DNA of 64,000 nucleotides, taken from the NCBI GenBank assembly GCA_041648175.1, contig JBAZPO010000003.1, forward strand, positions 236,176-300,175, in the 5' to 3' direction. A program made the position numbers and the translations under genes. Positions 14,672-22,238 of this stretch are shown piece after piece. Below the pieces are notes generated by a model. That model was given only the letters and a program-made list of their open reading frames with translations. It did no database searches and had not been told where the DNA came from. Origin of the DNA: Desulfobaccales bacterium (GTDB lineage Bacteria > Desulfobacterota > Desulfobaccia > Desulfobaccales > 0-14-0-80-60-11). How positions within the stretch are numbered: position 1 is the first letter of the stretch; each line of letters begins with the position of its first letter.

Positions 14672-16047
14672 AAATCCCCCTGGCGGCATTGTTGGGCAAA
14701 TTCTTTAAACCCGGGCTGACAGTCTTGGGCATACATGCGATTAACAGCCAAGGGCAGGGCCGCGGGACTTTTTAAATTACGGATGGGGCGCATCTCCTGG
14801 CGGCGAAAGAAGGCGGTCTGCACCAGAAAATTGATATCGCCCTGGACCGGTATGAAATAAAGGAAGCCGCCTTTGACGGAAATGGGCATGGGCAGGCCTT
14901 GGTCCCGGATACGGCCCCAGCACACCCACGGCTTGGGATAGTGATTGAAATTGCGGTTCAAGAATTTGATGTCCTGATTTTCGATGTCACCCAACTGAAA
15001 GCTTTCGATCATGACATTGCGCTCGAGTTCCGGATCCCAGGCCAGCATCCCGCCTTTTTGGGGTTTGAGGGGATTATTGGCCATCACTTCCATGACCATG
15101 TTGAATCCTTGTTCGCCCAGTTCCAGGGCCAACCCCAGGCCGGGGAAATCCAGAGATCCCGTCAAATAATCCAGGTCCTCGATATTATACGATATCTTAT
15201 CGGCAAAACCGTGCAGCCAGTCGGACACTTCCTGTTGAGAATGAATCAGCCTGTCCCAAGGATGGCCCCCCACCAGAGAGAAAAGCTGGTGTTCCATGGT
15301 CTCCTGCACCACCATCTGGCCGTGGTTGTGGAGGCGGCGGGGAGAATTGACATCGTAGAAAAATTTTCCCCCATTGAGGTTGAGTCCGTGAAAACTCTCT
15401 TGCACCATGAAAAAGACCTGGGCGGGATTAAAGCCGAAAAAATGCCACAGGTAAAAATCTTTTTCGACGTGGGCCAACATTTCCTGGGAAACGATGATCA
15501 ACAGATGCTGGCGCTGTAGGACCTCCCTAGGATTTTCCCCCTCTTGCCGGGCCAGGTTTTCCAGGTCGAAGGCGAGCTGGAGCATATGGCGGGCCCCCAG
15601 CGAGACGGGCAGAAGTTCGTTAAGGGAGCAGGTTAACTGAGCGGCCACTTGCTCCGGCGTAATAATCTGGCCGGCTTCCTGGCTCATGAGGTTGGCGATG
15701 CTCTCAATGGTAAGATCCTGGGAGAGGTCGAGGAAGTATTTGGAGCCCAACATCAGGCGGGTGCCTTCGCCTGCGGCGGCGTGTTCGAAGAGAATTTCGC
15801 CTTGGATCACCGCAGCCCGGGCCCGAGACAGGCGCTCCGAGCGGCCGTCATGCTCATCAAGCACGAGGATCTGCCGGGGTTCTGCAAGTCTTTCCAGGCG
15901 GGGATAATGGTTGATGTCTTTTTCCCGGGTGGCAATTTCGGCTATAGAGGAATAGCGGTGTAATCTTTCTTGAGCCAGGGCCACGCAGGAGTCGATATAA
16001 GGTTTGATGGTGCCGAGATCACGTGCGGCTTTGTTCGCTAAGGGCAT
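14668..16047 (-). CDS. Uncharacterised 459-residue protein coupled to rng
   Basis: A soluble protein without signal peptide. Around residue 90 it reads AAAGEGTRLMLGSKYFLDL, which resembles the glycine-rich GxGTRL...K loop of sugar-nucleotide pyrophosphorylases. The rest (GHPWDRLIHSQ, NNPLKPQKGGMLAWDPELERNVMIESFQL, NFNHYPKPW) is unfamiliar. A nucleotidyltransferase fold is therefore only a suggestion. It overlaps rng by 4 bp and is followed in the same operon by ilvD, so it is expressed with an RNA-processing enzyme. AGGA precedes the start. Confidence 0.5.
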   Translation of the reverse strand: MPLANKAARDLGTIKPYIDSCVALAQERLHRYSSIAEIATREKDINHYPRLERLAEPRQILVLDEHDGRSERLSRARAAVIQGEILFEHAAAGEGTRLMLGSKYFLDLSQDLTIESIANLMSQEAGQIITPEQVAAQLTCSLNELLPVSLGARHMLQLAFDLENLARQEGENPREVLQRQHLLIIVSQEMLAHVEKDFYLWHFFGFNPAQVFFMVQESFHGLNLNGGKFFYDVNSPRRLHNHGQMVVQETMEHQLFSLVGGHPWDRLIHSQQEVSDWLHGFADKISYNIEDLDYLTGSLDFPGLGLALELGEQGFNMVMEVMANNPLKPQKGGMLAWDPELERNVMIESFQLGDIENQDIKFLNRNFNHYPKPWVCWGRIRDQGLPMPISVKGGFLYFIPVQGDINFLVQTAFFRRQEMRPIRNLKSPAALPLAVNRMYAQDCQPGFKEFAQQCRQGDL

Positions 16048-16183
16048 GAAAGTCCTGTAATATTGAGAAGTTAAAACAAATTATTATCATGGGTTCACAT
16101 GATTGTCAAGGAACAATACGTCTTCAGCCAGGGGAAAGAGGGGCTTAAGGGCAAGGGAACCTGTAAAAAAAATCGTTAAAATT

Positions 16184-16239
16184 GGGGTTCCCCAGCAAAG
16201 CTTGGAAACGAGTTCAGGGCGGACAACCAGGTCCGCCCT
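16184..16239. repeat. Pair of palindromic repeats
   Basis: An imperfect GTTCCCC...GGAAAC hairpin (16184-16209) and AGGGCGGAC-aaccag-GTCCGCCCT (16216-16239), both members of the dispersed hairpin families seen at gene ends throughout the window. Confidence 0.7.
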
Positions 16240-16289
16240 TCTAGAAGAAACCAAATTATACTCCACGACACGTTCCCAAGTGGACGGCC

Positions 16290-17138
16290 TTACATGTCGC
16301 TTTTATCCCGATAGACCAGTACGGGACGGGTGGAGAGGCGCACCAGGTTAAGGGCTTCGTCGCTGATCAGTTTCAAATACTTGGGCCGTTTGTGCCCGTA
16401 AGCTCCCAGCACCAGCAGGTCATAGCGTTCCACGGCCACGGCCTTGAGGATTTCATCCACAAAGTCGCCCTGGGCCAATTTCTTCGTGGGAGTGAAACCG
16501 TATTTCTTTAACGTGTCTTCCCCGGTGAGCAAACAGGACTCAGCGAATTCGGGGGTTTCACCCAACTCGGTTTCCTGGACATGCAAGATGGTGATATCCG
16601 GCTTGGTCTTGGCAAAGAGGGGGGCAATGAATTCCAGGGCTCCCTGGTCACACTGGGACCCCCGGTAGGCCACCAGAATTTTCTGGATGGGCCGGAAATT
16701 GCGCATGAGGAGCACCGGTTGCAGGGCATGGTGAAGAATCTTGGCATGCACCGTGCCCAACAAAAAGCCCCGGATGGAGGAGCGGCCTTGGGAGCCCAGC
16801 ACGATCAGGTCATACATGCCTTCATTGGCGGTGTTGAGGATTTCGTCGGCGGGGTCGCCCACGGCCACCAGGGGCGCACAGGGAACTTTGCCTCCCAGGC
16901 AGATCTCGCAGGCCTGGAAAGTTTCCTCCACGGTTTTGTCCTCGTCGGCTGCGATGGACTTTTCCACATCCTTTCGGGTAGTGAAGGGGGCATAAGAGGT
17001 TTCCGCCACGGATTCTATGAGGTCGGGTTTGACATAGAGGGCGTCCACGTCGGCCTCGAAATGCTCCAAGAGATGACAGCAATAGCGCAGGGCCTGCTGC
17101 GACTCCTCACTTTTATCCACTGCGACCAGGATTTTCAT
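16290..17138 (-). CDS. Universal stress protein with two UspA domains
   Basis: 282 residues. I choose the ATG at 17138, which has GGAGG 8 nt upstream; the frame is open to a GTG at 17147. Two Usp domains: the first starts MKILVAVDKSEESQQAL and has the ATP-loop motif GSQGRSSIRGFLLGTVHAKIL (GxGxRG-like, then G9-S/T); the second starts QKILVAYRGSQCDQGAL and ends LGAYGHKRPKYL, where the loop is less regular. Such tandem Usp proteins bind nucleotide in stress or growth arrest. A frameshifted relic ending about 70 bp upstream may be a second stress-related gene. Confidence 0.88.
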   Translation of the reverse strand: MKILVAVDKSEESQQALRYCCHLLEHFEADVDALYVKPDLIESVAETSYAPFTTRKDVEKSIAADEDKTVEETFQACEICLGGKVPCAPLVAVGDPADEILNTANEGMYDLIVLGSQGRSSIRGFLLGTVHAKILHHALQPVLLMRNFRPIQKILVAYRGSQCDQGALEFIAPLFAKTKPDITILHVQETELGETPEFAESCLLTGEDTLKKYGFTPTKKLAQGDFVDEILKAVAVERYDLLVLGAYGHKRPKYLKLISDEALNLVRLSTRPVLVYRDKSDM

Positions 17139-17209
17139 GAATATCACCTCCCATGTTAATCAGCGTCCAGAAAAGTGATCAGTATCCGGATTATAGCCTC
17201 AAGTGTGGA

Positions 17210-17660
17210 TTAACGCATCACTAAAACCGAAGCCTGGCATTTGTTCACAAAGCACCCGGCCCAATCCCGGGGAAAGAAGCGGTCCAGGAGGGATTTCTTG
17301 TCCATGAACAGGGTCAGGAGGTCGGCCTGCAATTCTTTGTCGATGAAGTTTTGAAAATCGGCGATCCCGGTCAAGCGGGTTGTCACCTTGACTGGCAGTC
17401 TTCATAGTAATCGCCGATCTCGATGAGCCGCCGGTACACGTATTTCTTCATGGCGCCTTCCTGAGACAGGCCGATCTCCAGCTGCGCCCCGTGCAGGGTG
17501 GCCTGACCATCTGGTTGATCATTTCCAGGGAGTCCTGGCTAATGTAACTCTGGTCCAGGCAGGCCAGGATGCGAATGGGCTGCTCTACTTGTACCAGAAG
17601 CACGAAGCTGTCGGCGTCATTCCAGGGGCTGGTCCTCAATGGGTTTGGCGGCAGGCCGTT
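17210..17660 (-). pseudogene. Frameshifted and truncated gene relic at the island edge
   Basis: Three stretches in different minus-strand frames make one protein-like sequence: SFVLLVQVEQPIRILACLDQ...MINQMV, then QLEIGLSQEGAMKKYVYRRL, then TGIADFQNFIDKELQADLLT ending CQASVLVMR and a TAA at 17210-17212. At least two frameshifts separate them. The final VLVMR resembles the end of Usp domains (S-x-L-V-x-R), so it may be a degraded stress protein. The upstream end is lost where base composition drops sharply (about 17680), suggesting that the AT-rich island replaced the 5' part. Confidence 0.65.
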
Positions 17661-17710
17661 ATTTCGTCTCAATATTTTAAAAGATATTTCTGTATAGCCA
17701 CCTATTTTGG

Positions 17711-17740
17711 TTGACAAATATATATTATTGTGCCTATGAT
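17711..17740 (+). promoter_or_regulatory. Sigma-70 promoter for the MerR-like gene
   Basis: TTGACA (17711-17716), an 18-bp spacer, TATGAT (17735-17740). A/T-rich inverted-repeat sequence (ATTAATATCATAATTATATAAT) follows at the expected start of transcription. The spacing is longer than the optimal 17, as is usual for promoters that MerR-type proteins untwist, so autoregulation is plausible. Confidence 0.7.
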
Positions 17741-17784
17741 TAATATCATAATTATATAATTTATGTTAATTTTAAACATTGGAA

Positions 17785-18264
17785 ATGACAAGAATATCTA
17801 ATAAAAATAGGGAGTTTACTACAAGTTATGTTGCAGAATTAACAAAGGTTTCTGCGCGGAGGCTTCGATGGTGGGATCAGCAGGGGTTGGTAAAGCCAGG
17901 AGCTTTTCCCGGACGGAAAATCAGGCAAAGACGGCGATATACACTTCAAGATATTATCTGTATATTAGTGGTAAAAAAGCTTAGAGATAACGGGATGAGC
18001 CTTCAGAAGATTAGGGAAGTCGTTGATAAGATAGAGGTAAACGGTATTACCCGCCCACTGGCAAAACTCAGGGTTGCATGTTTGGCCCATACGATAGTTG
18101 CAAAAATAGAGGGAAAATATTTAGAACCGCTCTCTGGCCAGTTGGTCATTGAGCAATGCTTGGAAGAAATTCGGCCTCAGTTGGAGCGTAGGCGTTTAGC
18201 CCCTGCCGAGAGGGCCGTGGAGCGAGCAAATATAGATTATGAAAAAAAGATTGCTGGTTTTTGA
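17785..18264 (+). CDS. MerR-family-like transcriptional regulator
   Basis: 159 residues from the ATG at 17785 (an in-frame TTG lies at 17779); no good ribosome site, so it may be nearly leaderless. The N-terminal winged helix reads YVAELTKVSARRLRWWDQQG then a RRYTLQDIICILVVKKLRDNGMSLQKIREVVD helix pair, the usual MerR DNA-binding layout. The C-terminal part (about 85-159) lacks the metal-binding Cys of metal sensors and is unfamiliar. A strong promoter lies just upstream. It is the only clear regulator in the island and may control the genes after it, though 100-bp gaps separate them. Confidence 0.75.
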   Translation: MTRISNKNREFTTSYVAELTKVSARRLRWWDQQGLVKPGAFPGRKIRQRRRYTLQDIICILVVKKLRDNGMSLQKIREVVDKIEVNGITRPLAKLRVACLAHTIVAKIEGKYLEPLSGQLVIEQCLEEIRPQLERRRLAPAERAVERANIDYEKKIAGF

Positions 18265-18367
18265 TTTAGAGCGAAAACGTTATGTGAGTAGTTATTTAAT
18301 TTTTTATACATTATTAGTTGTTATAAGTTAAAAATAAGAAATACCAATACAATGGTCATGTGGTAAT

Positions 18368-18658
18368 ATGGGCGAAAGAATAAATAGAAATTCTGGATTC
18401 ATATTTCCGACAATTTTAATTGTGTGTTTTGTTGTTATTATTTATGTAATGCCTATATTTAATATACAATTAGATACAAAAATGACAGGATATTTATTAG
18501 CATCCTTGCTTTTAATTCTGGGATTATTTGGATTATGGCTTGATAATGTAAGCTTGTTTCAGCAGCAAGTCTTTAAATTGATAGTATGGACAGGCGTTTT
18601 CCTTCTTATCCTTACATTTTGCTTTTCAATAGCTATCGATATTATTGAAAAAGTTTAA
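18368..18658 (+). CDS. Small membrane protein, three predicted transmembrane segments
   Basis: 96 residues, almost all hydrophobic: segments at about 11-29 (FIFPTILIVCFVVIIYVM), 41-58 (GYLLASLLLILGLFGLWL) and 70-90 (LIVWTGVFLLILTFCFSIA). No known motif. Very AT-rich codon use matches the island. It precedes the dCTP-deaminase-fold gene by 72 bp on the same strand; a functional pairing with that membrane-anchored protein is possible but only positional. Confidence 0.6.
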   Translation: MGERINRNSGFIFPTILIVCFVVIIYVMPIFNIQLDTKMTGYLLASLLLILGLFGLWLDNVSLFQQQVFKLIVWTGVFLLILTFCFSIAIDIIEKV

Positions 18659-18730
18659 AGACAAAAATAGTTTTTCAACAATTAAAGTAAATACTGATCG
18701 TTATAGCTTCCATTATAAGTTATTAATAAA

Positions 18731-19399
18731 ATGAACGAGCAAATTAAAACTTTTTGGTCAACTGGGGATTTCAAATCTCGTATAGCTGATATCTTACCAC
18801 CCGAAGAAAACTCAAAGGAATGGTTCCTTGCTAATAGAAAAGATAGATTTCAAGGTTCTTCGATAGAGCTTTCTCTTGGAGAAGAAGCTTTTATTAGCAG
18901 CAAGAAAGAATTGACAAAACTCAATGAGAAAGAAAACCATATAAAAATTTCTCCAGGCGATTTTGCAATATTGATTACAGAAGAATACATAAAAATTCCA
19001 ACAGATTGTATGGGATTTATTTCGATAAGGTATAAATATAAGCTTTCAGGTCTAATAAACATTTCAGGATTCCATGTCGACCCAGGATTTGAAGGAAGAC
19101 TAAAATTTTCAGTTTACAATGCGGGAACTGCTGATGTATTATTACGATATAAAGATCCAACCTTTATTCTTTTTATCACGTATACTACAAATAATGAAGT
19201 AGAGGCTTACACTAAAGGACGTGATCATTGGCAACAACAACATATTGATCCAAGAGAGATGATGCCACTTTTAGGGGCTGGAATCCCAATCCATCAAATA
19301 GAGCATAGAGTTAGGACGCTTGAAACAGCAATAAAGATTTATGGCGGGATTTTAGTTACAATATTAATAATCTTTTTAAAAAAAATGATAATCGGATGA
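18731..19399 (+). CDS. dCTP deaminase/dUTPase-fold protein with C-terminal membrane anchor
   Basis: 222 residues. Residues 40-152 show the trimeric dCTP deaminase/dUTPase fold: GSSIELSLGE, ISPGDFAILITEEYIKIPTD, ISIRYKYKLSGL, then HVDPGFEGRLKFSVYNAG. In E. coli Dcd the last motif is DPGWSG...LEFYN with catalytic Glu138; here that position is Ser127, so deaminase activity is doubtful. After a linker, residues about 203-219 (IYGGILVTILIIFL) form one membrane segment. Dcd-family enzymes deplete nucleotides in phage defence, and this anchored variant might sense or sequester nucleotides, but that is speculation. It could equally be housekeeping cargo. Confidence 0.7.
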   Translation: MNEQIKTFWSTGDFKSRIADILPPEENSKEWFLANRKDRFQGSSIELSLGEEAFISSKKELTKLNEKENHIKISPGDFAILITEEYIKIPTDCMGFISIRYKYKLSGLINISGFHVDPGFEGRLKFSVYNAGTADVLLRYKDPTFILFITYTTNNEVEAYTKGRDHWQQQHIDPREMMPLLGAGIPIHQIEHRVRTLETAIKIYGGILVTILIIFLKKMIIG

Positions 19400-19418
19400 T
19401 TCTTCAAGGGAGGCTAAA

Positions 19419-20537
19419 ATGGCAGACTTGAATGAATTATGTTTGGAAATAACTAACCGCTGCATTATGAATTGTCTGCATTGTTCCACGGCTTCTCCTG
19501 GCTCCGAAGAAAAAGTCGATGAACTTGCTTTAAAGGAAATTCAGTCGATTATCTCCGATTTTCATGCTCTCGGGGGAAAAATCCTCGAAATTTCCGGAGG
19601 GGAGCCCACCTTACACAAAAATCTTCTGGATATCGTAGCCATTGCCAAGAGTAAAGATCTTGAAACCAGGCTATATAGCTGTGGGGTTTCATATAAGGGG
19701 AGATGCAGACCTTTAAGTGTGGCACTTTTGAAGAAGCTGCGTAGCCAAGGGTTAGATAAGATTATTTTCAACCTACAGGGTGCCACAAGCGAGGTCCATG
19801 ATCTAATAACAAGAAAGCCGGGTAGCTTCAACGCTCTTTGCAAAAGTATTATTTATGCGAAAAAATTAGGGTTTTGGGTCGGAGCCCATTTTGTGCCCAT
19901 GCAGCCGAATGTAAGCTCATTTGAAGATGTATTAGAGCTCGCAAGTAAAATAGGTATTGATGAGGTTGCCCTTCTCAGATTTGTTCCCCAGGGGAGAGGA
20001 GAGATTAATAAAGGAAGGCTCAGACTTCCAAGTGATAAACTATGGGGCTTTTTAAAAATTGTTGCTCAATTAACGAATAAATATGGGGATGGGCTGAAAA
20101 TCCGCGCAGGATGTCCCCTAGATTTCTTGGGTTTCATCGATGAGACAGTTAAACAATCCGCCTGCAAGGCTGGAAAATCGACTTGTAGTATAACGCCAAG
20201 CGGGGATGTGCTCCCTTGTCCGGGTTTTAAACACTTTCCGGAATTTGTAGCGGGGAACATTAAAAGTAAAAAGCTGAGCCTAATATGGAACACATCTGAG
20301 GTTTTTAAGCAATTTCAAACGATTGACCATCAAAATATTTCAATTTGTTCAGAATGTTCAAAGAGCGATATTTGTAAAGGGAGATGCCCCGCTCAGAGGG
20401 TTAGGCATCACGGGCATCTTGCGATAGGTCCAGACCCAGATTGTCCAAGGGTTTATATGGTTAAATTAGGACCGGAAATCGCACCATTTCGTGATCATTT
20501 TAATAGCGCCGATATATCGGAATTATTTATCGGTTGA
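19419..20537 (+). CDS. Radical SAM / SPASM-domain enzyme
   Basis: 372 residues, 19 bp after the previous gene, with GGGAGG before the ATG. The SAM [4Fe-4S] site is C15-x3-C19-x2-C22 (NRCIMNCLHC), followed by GGEP at 60-63. The C-terminal SPASM region has cysteines at about 232, 249, 256, 267 (ITPSGDVLPCPGF), 310, 313, 319, 323 and 342, enough for extra clusters. Such enzymes modify peptides (RiPP maturation) or tetrapyrroles (AhbD-like). No precursor peptide is obvious in the island. The 3' end overlaps the convergent DUF2284 gene by 43 bp. Confidence 0.85.
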   Translation: MADLNELCLEITNRCIMNCLHCSTASPGSEEKVDELALKEIQSIISDFHALGGKILEISGGEPTLHKNLLDIVAIAKSKDLETRLYSCGVSYKGRCRPLSVALLKKLRSQGLDKIIFNLQGATSEVHDLITRKPGSFNALCKSIIYAKKLGFWVGAHFVPMQPNVSSFEDVLELASKIGIDEVALLRFVPQGRGEINKGRLRLPSDKLWGFLKIVAQLTNKYGDGLKIRAGCPLDFLGFIDETVKQSACKAGKSTCSITPSGDVLPCPGFKHFPEFVAGNIKSKKLSLIWNTSEVFKQFQTIDHQNISICSECSKSDICKGRCPAQRVRHHGHLAIGPDPDCPRVYMVKLGPEIAPFRDHFNSADISELFIG

Positions 20538-21127
20538 TTGCTCAATATAGATATAATCTTAGTCATATACGGGGGATGATAATCTTTATCCGCCCTATCC
20601 CACCAGTAAAGTTCAAAGCCTAAGAGCTTCTCTGCAACCTCAGAAACTATCACGCCAGTAGATTCTAAAGAAAACGTCCGGCGCAAAGGATAACGACATT
20701 TACACCCATTTTTTACTGCGCATCGTTGGTTTCCACAACCTCTACAAAATCCGGAAGATAAAAATAAACTTTTCTTATTATCGTTGATAATATTGGCAAA
20801 TTTATTAGTAAATGGCGTTAGTAATGCTTCGATAAAGGACCATCTAACATAGTAATTCCCGGCCAATACTTTTGGAGGATAATTTTCTATTAAAAGCTTG
20901 GTATAAATTATATTAGCCAGTTTGAACTTTTTCCTTAAAAGGTTGAAGTCTGGAGAAAAGGGAGGGCAACCCCCATTCCTTCCATATAACTTACAACCAG
21001 CCCGGCAAGCATTTTCTGTCAAATCTTTATCAATAGGGATTTCATTGATGTCCTGAGAAGTCCATCCAATTTCCAAGGGATATGATCTTCCGCTGCCGGT
21101 TCTATGGATATAATGAAACTTTTCCAT
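20495..21127 (-). CDS. DUF2284 predicted metal-binding protein
   Basis: 210 residues. Cysteines lie in the DUF2284 pattern: C41, C45 and C54 (ACRAGCKLYGRNGGCPPFSP) and C128, C131, C136, C142, C144 (FCRGCGNQRCAVKNGCKC) followed by RYPLRRTFSLESTGV. An iron-sulfur cluster is expected for this family; function unknown. It is convergent with the radical SAM gene, their ends overlapping by 43 bp, which argues that they travelled together. Confidence 0.8.
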   Translation of the reverse strand: MEKFHYIHRTGSGRSYPLEIGWTSQDINEIPIDKDLTENACRAGCKLYGRNGGCPPFSPDFNLLRKKFKLANIIYTKLLIENYPPKVLAGNYYVRWSFIEALLTPFTNKFANIINDNKKSLFLSSGFCRGCGNQRCAVKNGCKCRYPLRRTFSLESTGVIVSEVAEKLLGFELYWWDRADKDYHPPYMTKIISILSNQPINNSDISALLK

Positions 21128-21263
21128 AACTTAATATATCAGTTTTAAAGACTCAGGTCTAATTGCGGGGGGTGCAGGTGTGGGATAGCGCGCTCGGCGT
21201 GGACTGGACACCCGAGGGTAGGTGTCCAACATTTACCGGGATTTTCCCGGAGGCCCCGATGCC

Positions 21264-22238
21264 TCAGCCGTCGTCGTGGCGGGATTCCTGCAGTTTTTCC
21301 AGGGCCCGCTGCAGGTTGGCTTTGGCTTCCTGGTAGAAGGTGGGCCTGAGCTCCATGGCTCGCTGGAAGCATTTGGCCGCCTCTTCAAAGCGCCCATCCA
21401 TGAAATAATAGACCCCGATATTGTTATAGGCCTGGGCCTCATCCCCTGCCTTCAGAAAGGCCGTCAGAGCCTGGGGGTATTGTTTCTGGCCCGATAGCGC
21501 CTGGCCCAGCAAACGGTTGACTTTTTGGTTATCCGGGGCCAAGCTTTGGGCCTTCTTAAGGGTAGCCGTGGCACGGGTATAATCTTTACGCTTCAGGTAG
21601 GCCTCGGATAAAAGGATGAAGGAGGATAGGTGGCGAGGATCCAGAATTGTGGCCTTTTGGAACTCATTTATGGCCCGATCGATGTGCCCGGCCTCGAGAA
21701 AGGTGACCCCCAGGAGATGATGGGTCTTGGCCCGGCTGGGGTCTTGGGCCAAAACGTAATGGAATTCATCAATGGCCATGGGATACTGTTTGCCCTGAAG
21801 AAAGACCAATCCCAGGGCTTCGTGGGCCTGGAGCATCTCTGGCCGGTGCACCAAGACGAGGGCCAGTTCCTTCTGGGCGGCCTCCAACTTCCCGGACATG
21901 AGGAAAATGACCCCCACTTTATAGTGCAGGTCATAGCGTTCGGGGTGATCTCTCAGGACTTGAAGATAGTTAACCAGGGAATCTTCGAAGTTCCGGTTTT
22001 CCAGGGCCAAATCGCCCAGAGCCTCCAGGCGGTCATTCGGCAACTGTTCCGGCAGCGTGGGCGTGGGTTTCTTGTGAGACCAGTGGTCATGGAGGTCCTG
22101 AAGTTTGGCGACATCTTCCTGGCCCAGGCCGCGCGCAGCAGGAGACGAGTTCTTGGTGCAATGGCTCACGGCAAGTGGCAAGGCCAGCAGAATTGCCCCG
22201 CAAGCCAGCCGCCGGAGCGAGTGCAGCGTCGATTTCAT
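21264..22238 (-). CDS. TPR-repeat protein, TadD-like
   Basis: 324 residues: a signal sequence ending LPLAVSHC (a weak lipobox with His before Cys), then about six tetratricopeptide repeats from residue 70 on (ALGDLALENRNFEDSLVNYL, LYKVGVIFLMSGKLEAAQ-like, YNNIGVYYFMDGRFEEAAKCF). TadD-type TPR lipoproteins help assemble Tad/Flp pili. Its start overlaps the stop of the gene before it by 4 bp. It is the last gene before the AT-rich island, so the original downstream part of the locus may have been lost. Confidence 0.75.
   Translation of the reverse strand: MKSTLHSLRRLACGAILLALPLAVSHCTKNSSPAARGLGQEDVAKLQDLHDHWSHKKPTPTLPEQLPNDRLEALGDLALENRNFEDSLVNYLQVLRDHPERYDLHYKVGVIFLMSGKLEAAQKELALVLVHRPEMLQAHEALGLVFLQGKQYPMAIDEFHYVLAQDPSRAKTHHLLGVTFLEAGHIDRAINEFQKATILDPRHLSSFILLSEAYLKRKDYTRATATLKKAQSLAPDNQKVNRLLGQALSGQKQYPQALTAFLKAGDEAQAYNNIGVYYFMDGRFEEAAKCFQRAMELRPTFYQEAKANLQRALEKLQESRHDDG

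Larger units (their letters stand above)
17690..21140. mobile_element. AT-rich horizontally acquired island
   Basis: Base composition changes abruptly from GC-rich to very AT-rich at about 17680 and back at about 21145. Inside are five genes (MerR-like, membrane protein, dCTP-deaminase-fold protein, radical SAM/SPASM, DUF2284). The left edge abuts a truncated pseudogene; the right edge abuts the end of a partial Tad locus. I find no integrase, transposase, tRNA or clear flanking direct repeats, so the mode of entry is unknown. Confidence 0.7.

Noticed and set aside
18731..19399. Ordinary housekeeping dCTP deaminase (dcd)
   Set aside because: The catalytic Glu is replaced by Ser and a membrane segment is added, so normal dcd function is not supported.
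19419..20537. Island radical SAM enzyme as a prokaryotic viperin
   Set aside because: It has a full Cys-rich SPASM C-terminus and lacks the viperin N-terminal motif pattern; peptide or tetrapyrrole modification is likelier.
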